DNA of 58,470 nt from Bacteroidales bacterium (GCA_016935435.1 JAFGQZ010000055.1:1-58470), one strand, 5' to 3'. Shown: positions 8,803 to 18,398, counted from the stretch's first letter. A program made the numbers and translations. The notes: generated by a model from the sequence alone, not told the origin.

Positions 8803-9013
8803 AGTATGATTTTTGTCCTTAATGTTGAATGTAACAAAACATATAGTTGGTTCATGTTTTATTAGTGTGTTTTTTTTGTAAATTTAATAGATGTTGGCAT
8901 ATTATATGTGATGAGCATGCAATAAGCTACCACAAACACTGATGAACAGAATGCGGGTTCCCCCCGAAGTATCGGGGCAAACTATCCGGCTTTTGAAAAT
9001 CAATATTGTTCGG

Positions 9014-10369
9014 ATGAAACCACAAAAAAACGAAGTTGACAATATAGAAAAAATCCGGAGGATAATTTTCCTGCTTACCCTGCCACTTGCTTTTATAGCA
9101 ATTCTTATCGATATCTTTACTGTTGAGGTTTCGCGTACAGGTTTGGTTATTAATTTAATTACCCTGGTTCATATTGGGGTATCCTTTTGCTTGTTTATAT
9201 TCAATCTGGTAAAAACTCGTATAAATTTCCTGGTTTCGGTATATGTAATTATTGCCAATATAGTACTTACAAATTTCCTTGTTACTACAGATCAGTTGTC
9301 GATAGTGTATTTTATGCGCGACTCGTTATCGGTTTTCATACTTATGGCCCTGGCTTCAATTGTGTCGTCGAAATGGCAGAATGTAATAATTGGCAGTATA
9401 TATATAGCTTTTTACGCAACAATGGCTGTATTTACCCACGACAGTTTCCTGGTTGAGAATATTTTCTGGACTTTTGCCGTGTTTGGCGGCTATGCTGTAA
9501 GTATGTACTTTTATGTTAGGGAGGCCGAAAGTTTGGCATTAAAACAAGAACAGTTGCGGCTAAAAATTATGCTCAAAAACAACGAACTGTCGGTACAGGC
9601 AAAAGATTTGTCGGAAATTAACTCGCTTTTGAACCGTCATGTAATTGAAAATAAACAACAACAACTGGAGCTGTCGAAACTCAATGCAACAAAAGATAAA
9701 CTGCTATCGCTTATTGCCCACGACCTGAAAGCGCCTATGAACTCCATTATTGGCCTGCTGGAATTAATGGATAAAAGGTATAATTCCATGCCCGATGACA
9801 AGAAAAAGTATTACATAAACCTTGTTCGTGGCGCTGCCATAAATACCTATAGTTTACTTGAAAATTTACTGGAATGGAGCATTTCACAAACAACAACTAT
9901 TAAATACACGCCCCAAAAACTGAATTTAAGAATTCTCTTTAACCAAATTTCGGAATTATTGGGCACCGCAGCACAGAACAAAAATATATTGTTAAATAGT
10001 TTGGTTGACACTGATGTATATGTACATGCCGATGAACACATGATTGTTACTGTGTTGAGAAACCTGGTGTCGAATGGCATTAAATACACACCACAGGGCG
10101 GAACGGTAACACTTGCGGCAGAAAATTTTGAAAATCAGGTGAAGGTATCGGTTTCAGATACAGGCATTGGTATTCTCCTTGAAACCATTGACGGCTTGTT
10201 TGATATCGATCATGCCGTTTCAACCAAAGGCACTTCTGGCGAAAAGGGCACCGGCCTGGGTTTAATTATTTCAAACGATTTCTTAAAGAAACATGGCAGC
10301 CGGCTACAGGTTGAAAGCGTGCCAGACAAAGGCACCACTTTTTATTTCTCTCTTTCACAGGTCGGTTGA
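9014..10369 (+). CDS. Membrane-bound sensor histidine kinase
   Basis: Starting at the ATG at 9014 the protein has about 451 residues. The earlier ATG at 8942 would add 24 residues without clear structure. Residues about 15-180 contain roughly five or six hydrophobic helices forming a membrane input domain, followed by a short coiled coil. HisKA carries the phosphoacceptor in LIAHDLKAPMNS (His236). The ATPase domain shows the N box NLVSNGIKYTPQGG, the G1 box VSDTGIGI and the G2 box GTSGEKGTGLGLII. No response regulator is adjacent, so its partner and signal are unknown. Its 3' end overlaps the convergent aminotransferase gene by 15 bases. Confidence 0.9.
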   Translation: MKPQKNEVDNIEKIRRIIFLLTLPLAFIAILIDIFTVEVSRTGLVINLITLVHIGVSFCLFIFNLVKTRINFLVSVYVIIANIVLTNFLVTTDQLSIVYFMRDSLSVFILMALASIVSSKWQNVIIGSIYIAFYATMAVFTHDSFLVENIFWTFAVFGGYAVSMYFYVREAESLALKQEQLRLKIMLKNNELSVQAKDLSEINSLLNRHVIENKQQQLELSKLNATKDKLLSLIAHDLKAPMNSIIGLLELMDKRYNSMPDDKKKYYINLVRGAAINTYSLLENLLEWSISQTTTIKYTPQKLNLRILFNQISELLGTAAQNKNILLNSLVDTDVYVHADEHMIVTVLRNLVSNGIKYTPQGGTVTLAAENFENQVKVSVSDTGIGILLETIDGLFDIDHAVSTKGTSGEKGTGLGLIISNDFLKKHGSRLQVESVPDKGTTFYFSLSQVG

Positions 10370-11461
10370 AAGTACCATCTTTAATATGTCCAGTACTTTG
10401 TTGTTGTCGGGCGGGTGTCCTATTGTTACCCTATATGCCTGGCCTATTCCCGGGGCATTTGATACATCGAGCAGGGCAATTTTCGCTTCGTCGATTTTCT
10501 TTTTGAAAGCCTGAAAAGTTTGTTCATTGCAAAACCTTATCAAAACAAAATTTCCATACGACTTAACAGCAATTATTTTATTTGTGCCCTTTTCAATTTC
10601 TTTCAGTTCTTTATAAAACCTATCGCGCTCATCTATAAGTTGCTTGTTCCTTTCAGCCTGCATGCTTATTGCCCACTTGTTGTTTAAAACATATTTTAGA
10701 AATGCCACCGAAAAATGGTTTAACGAGAAAGGCAATATCAGTTTCCTGATCTGTTCGGTGATTGCAGGGGCAGATATAATATACCCAGCCCTTAGCCCGG
10801 CCGAAGAAAATACTTTTGAAAACGAACGCAATAAAACCAAGTTGTCGTATTTATTCGCCAAAGGGGCATAAGCCACAGGCGAAAATTCGTTATACACCTC
10901 GTCGAGCAAAAAAAGGCTCGATGGGTTGCTGCCGAGCAGTTTTTCCAGAACCTCCGGGCTAATAATATTGCCAACCGGGTTGTTTGGCGAGGCAAACAAT
11001 ACCAGGGAATTTTCTTTTAAACCAGGCATCAGGCTTGTGTCGTACTCGAGCTCCTGGTTTAAAGGCCATATGTCGAACCTGATATTATAAGTGCGGCAAT
11101 GAAAATCGTAAAGCGAGAACGAAGGTTGGGCGATTACTATTTGCCGTTGATTGGCAGCGAAATAATTGATGAGGGTTGTAATGATGCTTGCTGAACCGGC
11201 AGCAACAGCAACCTGTTCGGGCAAAACGCCACAATATCCGGCAATGAGTTTTTCAATGTCCGGATAATAAGGCATAGGGTAGTTCCTCCACTGGTAACTG
11301 CCCAGCTCGTCGATAATCTGTTTTTTTATGGAATCGTCGAGTTCGTAAACCGATTCGTTCCTGTTCAGGTAAGTGTTGTAAACAACCTGCGATGGTTCGA
11401 TTCGTTTGCCCGATTCGTAAAGGGCTTGGTGGAAAAATCCCTTTGAATTGTTGTTGCTCAT
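10355..11461 (-). CDS. Class I/II PLP-dependent aminotransferase, HisC-like
   Basis: This 368-residue fold-type I aminotransferase resembles histidinol-phosphate aminotransferase. It has VYELDDS near the N-terminus, the substrate loop ASPNNPVGN, LLDEVYNEF with the Asp that contacts the pyridine nitrogen, and the PLP-lysine motif RSFSKVFSSAGLRAGY with Lys216. It lies 17 bases downstream of the GRAS-domain gene in the same direction, so the two probably form one transcript. No other histidine-biosynthesis gene is near. HisC-like enzymes also act on aromatic amino acids, threonine-phosphate and other secondary-metabolism substrates, and the GRAS partner suggests such an alternative. The 3' end overlaps the convergent kinase gene. 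Confidence 0.88.
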   Translation of the reverse strand: MSNNNSKGFFHQALYESGKRIEPSQVVYNTYLNRNESVYELDDSIKKQIIDELGSYQWRNYPMPYYPDIEKLIAGYCGVLPEQVAVAAGSASIITTLINYFAANQRQIVIAQPSFSLYDFHCRTYNIRFDIWPLNQELEYDTSLMPGLKENSLVLFASPNNPVGNIISPEVLEKLLGSNPSSLFLLDEVYNEFSPVAYAPLANKYDNLVLLRSFSKVFSSAGLRAGYIISAPAITEQIRKLILPFSLNHFSVAFLKYVLNNKWAISMQAERNKQLIDERDRFYKELKEIEKGTNKIIAVKSYGNFVLIRFCNEQTFQAFKKKIDEAKIALLDVSNAPGIGQAYRVTIGHPPDNNKVLDILKMVLSTDL

Positions 11462-11478
11462 GAGAAATAAATTGAAAA

Positions 11479-12579
11479 CTATGCAATATGGACTGGTTCG
11501 GCATATATAACCGATAAAACTGTTTCCGACTTGTACCTGAAGCCCAGGTAGCCGCTTTCGTTGAAATACAGGTCGATGCCGCTGCCTACTTCCGGCAATT
11601 TTTCGAGAAAATTGTTTTGTACAGCAAACCCGCCATGAATTAACTTTTCAATCCAGCGAAAAGCCGGTTCATGCTTTTCATAACGCTCGCTGTTTTTATG
11701 GCCGATAATATCCTCAATCTCGCGCCCGAAAAATAATTTCAGCCCGTTTTTTGTATATTGATCAATGTTTAAATTGTCAATTACCTGGAAGATGTGGTAA
11801 AAATGCTGGTAACAATTATGGAACCGCCGGTTGAAGTCGGGTTCGAAATGGTCGATGTTTGGTTCAACAAGTACTATGCCCTTAGGCGAAGGCGATCGTA
11901 AAACCGACATAACCTGCAAACGGTTATCCAAGGTTTGGATATGGTGCAGTGCCAGCGAAGCATTTATAATAATTTCACCATTGAAAGGGGCCAGTTTTTC
12001 GGCAAAGGTTGCTTCTTTAATGTTCTCTATAAATATATTCCAGGGCTCAAAGTGCAGGTTGTAGTTCACCTGGCTTTTCAATCTCGAAAAATTTTCGCCT
12101 GTTGCTTCCAGTGCATCAATGAAAGGCTCAATGCCTATAATGGTTACATTCTTTATTTTTGGCAGCGAATTTAGTTTCTGGAGAAGATGTACCATTTGTA
12201 TTCCCTGGCCGATGCCAATGTCAACAATTATGGCATTCTCCGAATCTTTTAGTTTGTTGCAGATTAATGTGTTGGCAATTTCGTGCCCCCATTTTACAAA
12301 AGGAAACTCTTTAATGAGAATGTTAAATAGTTCGATTTGGGTTATCTCGTAACGCTTCAGGTATATGTGCTCGTCAATGCCCGAAGTGCCTATCATTTTT
12401 CGCAGTGCCTTAATAATTAAGGTCGATAGGAATTTCTCCGAATCGTCGTGGAGGGTTTCGAGGCAATGGTCGAGCAGGGTTTCTATTTCAACTTTTGCTT
12501 GCTCTGTGAAATGGTTCGGGTAATAGCTCATTATTAACCCAAGAGCATCGTAAATCCTTGGCGGTGGGAATGTTTGCAT
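11479..12579 (-). CDS. Bacterial GRAS-domain protein (Rossmann methyltransferase-like)
   Basis: The 366-residue product carries the ordered motifs of the GRAS superfamily known from plant regulators such as DELLA and SCARECROW. Residues 117-136 (IIVDIGIGQGIQMVHLLQKL) match the VHIID block. EIIINASLALHHI (202-214) matches the conserved NF-LHH segment. VEPNIDHFEPDFNRRF (238-253) and the following aromatic helix match PFYRE. RYEKHEPAFRWIEKL (299-313) and the C-terminal beta strands match RHE and SAW. The glycine-rich loop at 121-127 is compatible with S-adenosylmethionine binding, as proposed for bacterial GRAS proteins (Zhang, Iyer and Aravind). A small-molecule methyltransferase or ligand-binding role is inference. 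It is the first gene of a unit with a HisC-like aminotransferase. Confidence 0.82.
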   Translation of the reverse strand: MQTFPPPRIYDALGLIMSYYPNHFTEQAKVEIETLLDHCLETLHDDSEKFLSTLIIKALRKMIGTSGIDEHIYLKRYEITQIELFNILIKEFPFVKWGHEIANTLICNKLKDSENAIIVDIGIGQGIQMVHLLQKLNSLPKIKNVTIIGIEPFIDALEATGENFSRLKSQVNYNLHFEPWNIFIENIKEATFAEKLAPFNGEIIINASLALHHIQTLDNRLQVMSVLRSPSPKGIVLVEPNIDHFEPDFNRRFHNCYQHFYHIFQVIDNLNIDQYTKNGLKLFFGREIEDIIGHKNSERYEKHEPAFRWIEKLIHGGFAVQNNFLEKLPEVGSGIDLYFNESGYLGFRYKSETVLSVIYAEPVHIA

Positions 12580-12814
12580 TTTTTATGCTTTTTGTATTAA
12601 TAATTTGTATAAAAACAATTTTTCGGGCAATGCCCATGTACCTATATAATAAAAAACTGAGGCAAAAGTTTATGCCTTTTAAAGGTTTGGCGGGAATCAG
12701 GCAGACAACGTAAAACTTGCAAACCAGGTTATGAAGTTTATTACAGGCTTGCCGGGTTTATCCTGAAGGGTTTGTGTTTGGGCAGATATTCGGTAAAATT
12801 GTGGCAGGATGGTT

Positions 12815-13198
12815 TTATAGCGAGTTGAGCCAAACTACGGCATCGCTTTCCGATTTAAAATATTGCACCCCTTTAGTTTGTTCGTTGTTCGCAAATTTCT
12901 TTAGCGAAAGCTGGGTGAAAATATTCTCGGGTATTACAAATGCCATACCTTTTAAGCCTTTGGCAACCAGTTTTGGCATTACAGAGCCTGCATATTCGGT
13001 GTCTTCCGGTTTTACCACTCCCTGGTTTAAGGTGTCGGAAATAATGGTGCGCACCGGATTTTTAGCCGCAAAAACAACTGTGGCATCAATAGCATCGCGA
13101 AAATCTTTCGATGGTATAAAACCACTCCAGGTTTGTTTCAACCTTTGTTTTGCCTGATCGTACTCGATCGTTACATTAGCATGTTTATGTACTATCAT
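12815..13198 (-). CDS. Small alpha/beta protein, STAS/SpoIIAA-like
   Basis: This 127-residue protein has no signal peptide. Its alternating strands and helices (IEYDQAKQRLKQTWSGF, then a helix, then TIISDTLNQG) resemble the single-domain STAS/SpoIIAA-like proteins that are frequent in Bacteroidota. I see no conserved phosphorylatable serine motif of classical anti-anti-sigma factors. The gene stands alone, with 235 bases upstream of it in the direction of the GRAS unit and about 370 bases on its 5' side. Function is unknown. Confidence 0.6.
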   Translation of the reverse strand: MIVHKHANVTIEYDQAKQRLKQTWSGFIPSKDFRDAIDATVVFAAKNPVRTIISDTLNQGVVKPEDTEYAGSVMPKLVAKGLKGMAFVIPENIFTQLSLKKFANNEQTKGVQYFKSESDAVVWLNSL

Positions 13199-13566
13199 GG
13201 TATTAATTAATTATGGAGATAATTTACTTAAATATAGGTATATCGGGCGATATTTGCAAGATGTTTGTATAACGTTTTGCTTATTTGTATTTCAACCATC
13301 AGATTATCAATCATTTGACGTATGGTTTATATGTAAATATTTACATTTGTTAACGCCCTTCTTGTAAATAGTTATTGTTGTATCTCTTTTTATAGATTGA
13401 GAATTGTACTTGTAAGGCACTTGTTTTGTACTTGGGCAACTACTATGTTTTAGTATTGGGTTTCATAAATCTGAAATATAGCAATAGCAGGGTTCAAATT
13501 CACTTGTACTATTCAGCATATTATTGTCCATTATCCCTTATATTTGCCGTCTAAACCGTGCATGAA
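13199..13566. other. Divergent intergenic region with one promoter-like box
   Basis: This 368-base AT-rich region separates the divergent STAS-like and nucleoid-protein genes. The only clear element is TATATTTG at 13539-13546, a match to the TAnnTTTG -7 box, 20 bases before the ATG at 13567. It has no matching -33 element at the usual spacing. No open frame or RNA gene is apparent. Confidence 0.45.
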
Positions 13567-14610
13567 ATGATAAACCACGAAAACACAAGCATAGACAGCC
13601 TGGCTATACACAAAGTGGGGAACAAATCGCTGGAAGAGGGTATTCGTATTTCCAAGTCGAAAATTACCCCTAACGACTCCATAAGCCAGTTGCTTATAAC
13701 TTATTTTTTTACCCCTTTTAAGTCGGAAGAGTATTTTAACCTTTTTCACGAAACCAGTTTACAGATGAATGAGGTGTACAATTATGTTTCGGTAATTTTT
13801 AACGACCCCGACAGGTTGCACGAACAATCGGTTAACATTGCAAAGCATTTGTATAACCAGTCGGTCCACCCGAAAGTGAAAAACGGCGAAGTGTATGTGG
13901 TATATTTCCAGGATTGTATAATTGAGGGCGAAACGGCCGATGCTGTGGGGATTTTTAAATCGGAGTCGCGCGAAACTTACCTTAAAATATTCTCGAACGA
14001 AAATGGCTTTGAGATAAAATCTGACGATGGTATTTCGCTAAACAAGCTCGACAAGGGCTGCCTTATTTTTAACCGTGAGTCCGAAAACGGCTACCTTGTT
14101 GCCATTGCCGACAATATTAAAAAATCGGCCGAGGCGCGCTACTGGAACGACGATTTTTTAAGAATATGCGAACGGACCGATAATTTCTACCATACCAAAA
14201 ACGTTATCGACCTGTGCAAGTCGTATGTCGATGAGCGCATGCCCGAGGATTTTCAAATTACCCGGGTCGATCAGGCCGATTTGTTGAACAAAACGGCAAA
14301 GTTTTTTAAAGAAAACGATACTTTCAGCATGGGCGATTTTGCCGAAGAAGTGATGCAGCAGCCCGAACTAATCGACTCGTTTAAATCGTTTACCAAACAC
14401 TTCGAGCGCGAAAACAAAATACCTATTGCCGAAGATTTCGAAATTTCTGAGAATGCAGTAAAGAAACAGTCGAGGGTTTTTAAGAGCGTCATTAAGCTCG
14501 ATAAAAACTTTCATATTTATGTGCACGGCAAGCGCGATTTAATAGTTAAGGGCTACGATGAGGAAAGCCGCATGCACTATTACCAGCTTTTCTTTAACGA
14601 AGAAACCTGA
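13567..14610 (+). CDS. Nucleoid-associated protein, NdpA family
   Basis: About 347 residues starting at the ATG at 13567; a GTG nine bases earlier (13558) is also in frame. The N-terminal segment (IDSLAIHKVGNKS), the YFFTPFKSEEYFNL region and the central VYVVYFQDCIIEGE block are typical of the 37-kDa nucleoid-associated family NdpA/YejK in its Bacteroidota form. Family members bind DNA and associate with the nucleoid, but their detailed role is not settled. It is a single gene, convergent with the acyl-CoA synthetase gene 14 bases downstream. The box at 13539-13546 probably supplies its promoter. Confidence 0.85.
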   Translation: MINHENTSIDSLAIHKVGNKSLEEGIRISKSKITPNDSISQLLITYFFTPFKSEEYFNLFHETSLQMNEVYNYVSVIFNDPDRLHEQSVNIAKHLYNQSVHPKVKNGEVYVVYFQDCIIEGETADAVGIFKSESRETYLKIFSNENGFEIKSDDGISLNKLDKGCLIFNRESENGYLVAIADNIKKSAEARYWNDDFLRICERTDNFYHTKNVIDLCKSYVDERMPEDFQITRVDQADLLNKTAKFFKENDTFSMGDFAEEVMQQPELIDSFKSFTKHFERENKIPIAEDFEISENAVKKQSRVFKSVIKLDKNFHIYVHGKRDLIVKGYDEESRMHYYQLFFNEET

Positions 14611-14624
14611 AAAATTACCGGTTT

Positions 14625-16280
14625 TTAATCGGGGCTGCTTTTGGTGTACAAAAACCTTTTGATGCTCCTTTTTGGGGTTTTCTCAAACTCTTCGTCCCTT
14701 AATTCGTATTTCGATACCTGCATATATGCCGGCACATGGTGGTTAAGTTCTTTCAGGTTATGCTTCATAATATGGTTCAGCTTTTCGCTGTCGATGCCCT
14801 CAGCTTCGGTGGTTTCTTTGTCGGGCACTATTATGGCAACCAGTTTGCCGTTTTCTTCTATAACCAGCGACTCTAGCACACCATGCATGTTATTAAGCAC
14901 CGACTCGATTTCTTCGGGATAAATGTTCTGGCCCGAAGGCCCCAGCAGCATGCTTTTGCTGCGCCCCCTGATATAAATGTTCCCTTGGTTGTCGATAACG
15001 CCCAAATCGCCGGTATGCAGCCAGCCATTGCTATCGATGGCAGCCCTGGTTGCTTCTTCGTTTTTGTAATATCCAACCATTACGTTATCGCCGCGTACCA
15101 AAATTTCCCCGGCAATATTTTGCGGGTCGTCTGAGTCAATTTGTACCTCAAGGGTATCGACCAGTTTGCCCGATGCCTGCAATTCGGTGTTTTGCCACGA
15201 TGTGTAACTGATAAGCGGGCCGCATTCGGTCATTCCGTACCCTACCGTAAAGGGGAACTTAATTTTCCTGAAAAAGCGCTCGGCATCGGCATTAAAAGCA
15301 GCACCGCCAATAACCACTTCGTGGAAGTTTCCACCGAAAACGGCCAATAATTTCTTTTTAATCGATTTATGAATAACGTGTTTAAGGCCGGGGGTGTGTA
15401 GCAAAATTTTTATGGATGGCTTTTCGATGGTCGGCAACAATTTTTTCTTATATATTTTTTCAATAACCAGCGGAACCGATAGTATAAGCCGCGGCCTTAT
15501 TTCGGCAAATGCCTGTGTAATAATCTGTGGTGATGGGGTTTTTGTAAGAAAGGTAATGTGGCAGCCCAGCGAGAAGGGAAACAGGAATTCAAATGCCAGT
15601 CCGTAAGCATGTGCCAGGGGCAGGAACGAAACAATTTTGTCGCCGCTTTTCAGGGGCATGTTGTTGCGGGCAAAGCGTACATTGGCCGAAAGGCTGTTCA
15701 GTAGCAGCATAACACCTTTCGAATGTCCGGTTGTTCCCGATGTGTAACTTATTAAGGCCAGGTTTTCGTTTTCAACTTCGGGGAAAACAAAATTTTCGGG
15801 GCTGATTTTTTTTTGCAGCCCTTCGGGAAGGCTCCCGGTTTCGGGGAATTTATGATTGCCGGTTGCCGAATGTTTTACCGAAAAATCGCTGATCGATACA
15901 ATGGTTTTTATGTTGGGCATTTCTTCTGGCGACAGGGTATCGATAATTTGTTCGCCGGTAAACAGGAATACCGAATCGGAATGGTTAACAATATGGTGTA
16001 CATCGCGGGGCTTAAAATCGGGCAATATAGGCACAATTACAGCACCGTAACAAACCGTGGCAATGAACGATATGGCCCAGTTCGATGAATTTTTGCCGAT
16101 AAGGGCAACTTTGTCGCCCTTTTTAATGCCTGAAAGCTCAAAGAAATGATGGGCAAGGATAATTTTTTCGGCTATTTCTTTATAGGTATAGCCTACACCT
16201 TTATAATCCGAGAAAGCTTGTTTGTCCCAATTATTGCGGATGCTTTCTTCGAAATACCTGACTAGGTTTTCCTGTATCAT
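14625..16280 (-). CDS. AMP-dependent long-chain acyl-CoA synthetase
   Basis: This 551-residue adenylate-forming enzyme activates a carboxylic acid with ATP and joins it to CoA. Core motifs are present in order: ISYTSGTTGHSKGVMLL (about 178-194), VGYGMTECGPL (about 340) and HTGDLGVIDNQGNIYIRGR (about 420-438). After these the C-terminal lid motif around GPSGQNIYPEEIE and a lysine-containing ETPKRSIKR-like tail are also seen. The composition and length fit medium/long-chain fatty-acid ligases (FadD/FACL type), although the acid is not determined from sequence. No signal peptide is seen and the gene is monocistronic. Confidence 0.9.
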   Translation of the reverse strand: MIQENLVRYFEESIRNNWDKQAFSDYKGVGYTYKEIAEKIILAHHFFELSGIKKGDKVALIGKNSSNWAISFIATVCYGAVIVPILPDFKPRDVHHIVNHSDSVFLFTGEQIIDTLSPEEMPNIKTIVSISDFSVKHSATGNHKFPETGSLPEGLQKKISPENFVFPEVENENLALISYTSGTTGHSKGVMLLLNSLSANVRFARNNMPLKSGDKIVSFLPLAHAYGLAFEFLFPFSLGCHITFLTKTPSPQIITQAFAEIRPRLILSVPLVIEKIYKKKLLPTIEKPSIKILLHTPGLKHVIHKSIKKKLLAVFGGNFHEVVIGGAAFNADAERFFRKIKFPFTVGYGMTECGPLISYTSWQNTELQASGKLVDTLEVQIDSDDPQNIAGEILVRGDNVMVGYYKNEEATRAAIDSNGWLHTGDLGVIDNQGNIYIRGRSKSMLLGPSGQNIYPEEIESVLNNMHGVLESLVIEENGKLVAIIVPDKETTEAEGIDSEKLNHIMKHNLKELNHHVPAYMQVSKYELRDEEFEKTPKRSIKRFLYTKSSPD

Positions 16281-16460
16281 ACTGTTTTAGTTTAAGGCGC
16301 AGGCGTTAAAGGTACTAATGATTTTGAATGGATGTATGGTTTTCAGTAAAATAGTTTGTTCCGGTATTGGTTGATTTTTTCTGAAAATATTCTCGCTTTT
16401 CTGCCGGGAATAATTATTTTTGCACCGTGTTAAGCAGTAAAACGGGCTTAACTTTTTTCT

Positions 16461-16534
<74 letters not shown>

Positions 16535-16538
16535 ATTT

Positions 16539-16569
16539 AGAAAGCCAGGTTATTATTACCGGGCTTTCT
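16539..16569. terminator. Bidirectional intrinsic terminator
   Basis: AGAAAGCC (16539-16546) pairs with GGCTTTCT (16562-16569) across a 15-base loop, followed by TATTTTT. It can end the tRNA-Gly transcript on the plus strand, and its right arm reaches the stop codon of the convergent methyltransferase gene. Confidence 0.6.
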
Positions 16570-17105
16570 TATTTTTCGGACAATAATTTTTTCGATAATT
16601 CCCAAATAACAATTCCTGCACAGACCGATATGTTTAACGAGTGTTTTGTTCCAAACTGGGGAATTTCAAGCACGGCATCGCAGTGGTTTACCACCTGCTG
16701 ATGCACGCCCCGCACCTCGTGGCCAAACACAACAGCAGTTTTTGCATTTTCTGAAAGGGAAAGCTGGTTTAGCCCGATGCTGTTTTCGGCCTGTTCCACT
16801 GCATATACCGTGTAGCCTTCTTTTTTTATTTCGTCTATTGCATCAATAGTGTTTTCGAAATATACCCATTCGACGGTTTCGGTTGCCCCAAGGGCAGTTT
16901 TATGGATATCTTTATGGGGCGGTGTTGCCGTAATGCCGCACAAATAAATTTTTGAGGCAAGAAAGGCATCGGCTGAACGGAAAACCGAACCAATGTTGTT
17001 CATACTGCGCACATTGTCGAGTATAATTACCAATGGGTTTTTCTTGGCTTTTTTAAACTCTTCGGCTGTTAATCTGTTTAACTCTTCGTTAAGGAGTTTT
17101 CGCAT
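16569..17105 (-). CDS. SpoU/TrmH-family RNA 2'-O-methyltransferase
   Basis: The 178-residue protein is a compact SPOUT enzyme that moves a methyl group from S-adenosylmethionine to a ribose 2'-OH. Motif 1 is LDNVRSMNNIGSVFRSADAF (about 30-49), with the catalytic Arg in SVFRSAD. Motif 2 is AVVFGHEVRGV and motif 3 EIPQFGTKHSLNISVCAG. Its small size, without an RNA-binding extension, resembles TrmL or stripped TrmH enzymes acting on tRNA. Its location next to a tRNA gene is probably chance. The specific target nucleotide cannot be read from sequence. Confidence 0.9.
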   Translation of the reverse strand: MRKLLNEELNRLTAEEFKKAKKNPLVIILDNVRSMNNIGSVFRSADAFLASKIYLCGITATPPHKDIHKTALGATETVEWVYFENTIDAIDEIKKEGYTVYAVEQAENSIGLNQLSLSENAKTAVVFGHEVRGVHQQVVNHCDAVLEIPQFGTKHSLNISVCAGIVIWELSKKLLSEK

Positions 17106-17185
17106 ATACCTAATTATTATGGAACCGTTTTCCGCGAAATAACAAAAAATTCATATATTTATTAAACCTGTCAGAGATTTCGCTT

Positions 17186-18376
17186 ATGAACATTCACGAA
17201 TTTCAGGCAAAAAATATTCTTGAGGGCTACGGGGCAAAAATACCGCTTGGCCTGGTAGCAGAAACCCCCCAAAAGGCTGTGAAGGCTGTTAAGGCTGTAC
17301 AGGAAAAAACCGGAACTAAAACCTGGGTGGTAAAAGCCCAGGTACACGCCGGAGGCAGGGGCAAAGGGGGCGGGGTTAAGCTGGCAACATCGCCGTACGA
17401 GGTTGAAACGCTTGCTTCAAAAATTATTGGAATGAACCTCGTTACACCTCAAACAGGGTCTGTTGGTAAAAAAGTAAGCAGGGTTTTAATCCAACAGGAT
17501 ATTTATTATCCGGGCGAAGAAGCTGTTAAAGAGTATTATCTAAGCTTTGTATTAAACAGGTCTTCCGGGAAAAACACACTCGTTTATTCCACCAAAGGCG
17601 GCACCGATATCGAAGAGGTTGCTGCCAACACTCCTCATCTTGTTTTAAAAGAAGAAATTGACCCTGTACTTGGCCTGCAGGCTTTCCAGGCACGGCGCGT
17701 TGCTTTTGGCCTGGGGCTTTCGGGGAAGGCATATTCTGAAATGGTACAGTTTTTACTGTCGGTTTACAAAGCATACACAGGCAGCGATGCCCTGCTTATT
17801 GAAATTAACCCGGTGGTAAAAACTTCCGATGGGCATATTATGGCTGCCGATGCCAAAATGATAATTGATGACAATGCTTTGTTCCGCCATCCTGAAATTA
17901 TGGCTATGCGCGATACTGCTGAAGAAGACCCTGCCGAGGTTGAAGCCTCGGAACATAACCTTAATTTTGTGAAACTCGACGGTAACGTAGGTTGTATGGT
18001 TAATGGGGCAGGCCTGGCCATGGCAACAATGGATATTATTAAGCTTTCGGGCGGCAGCCCGGCAAATTTTCTCGATGTGGGCGGTTCGGCAAATGCCCAA
18101 ACGGTTGAAGCAGGTTTCCGCATTATATTAAAAGACCCCCATGTAAAAGCTATACTAATAAATATTTTTGGTGGAATTGTGCGGTGCGACCGTGTGGCAG
18201 AAGGAATTATTGAGGCATATAAAGCAATTGGGGAAATTCGTGTGCCTGTTATTGTGCGCTTGCAGGGCACAAACGCCGAAATTGCAAAAGAATTAATCGA
18301 TAAGTCGGGCTTAAAAGTGTTGTCGGCAATAACCCTCTTTGATGCTGCCCGGAAGGTTAAAGAAGTTTTTGACTGA
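17186..18376 (+). CDS. sucC: Succinyl-CoA synthetase beta subunit
   Basis: The 396-residue ATP-grasp protein matches SucC over its full length (E. coli about 388). The N-terminal MNIHEFQAKNIL, the nucleotide loop KAQVHAGGRGKGGGVKL, IEINPVV with a metal ligand, and the CoA-ligase half with VNGAGLAMATMD and LDVGGSA are all present. With the alpha subunit SucD it interconverts succinyl-CoA and succinate with ADP or GDP phosphorylation in the TCA cycle. No sucD is found in the window: downstream lies the convergent arginine deiminase gene. Separation of sucC and sucD occurs in several Bacteroidota. Confidence 0.96.
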   Translation: MNIHEFQAKNILEGYGAKIPLGLVAETPQKAVKAVKAVQEKTGTKTWVVKAQVHAGGRGKGGGVKLATSPYEVETLASKIIGMNLVTPQTGSVGKKVSRVLIQQDIYYPGEEAVKEYYLSFVLNRSSGKNTLVYSTKGGTDIEEVAANTPHLVLKEEIDPVLGLQAFQARRVAFGLGLSGKAYSEMVQFLLSVYKAYTGSDALLIEINPVVKTSDGHIMAADAKMIIDDNALFRHPEIMAMRDTAEEDPAEVEASEHNLNFVKLDGNVGCMVNGAGLAMATMDIIKLSGGSPANFLDVGGSANAQTVEAGFRIILKDPHVKAILINIFGGIVRCDRVAEGIIEAYKAIGEIRVPVIVRLQGTNAEIAKELIDKSGLKVLSAITLFDAARKVKEVFD

Positions 18377-18398
18377 AAATACAACAGGGCAAACTATT

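Noticed and set aside
16539..16569. Riboswitch or attenuator near tRNA-Gly(CCC)
   Set aside because: The hairpin is a simple stem with a T-rich tail between convergent units, so a terminator explains it.
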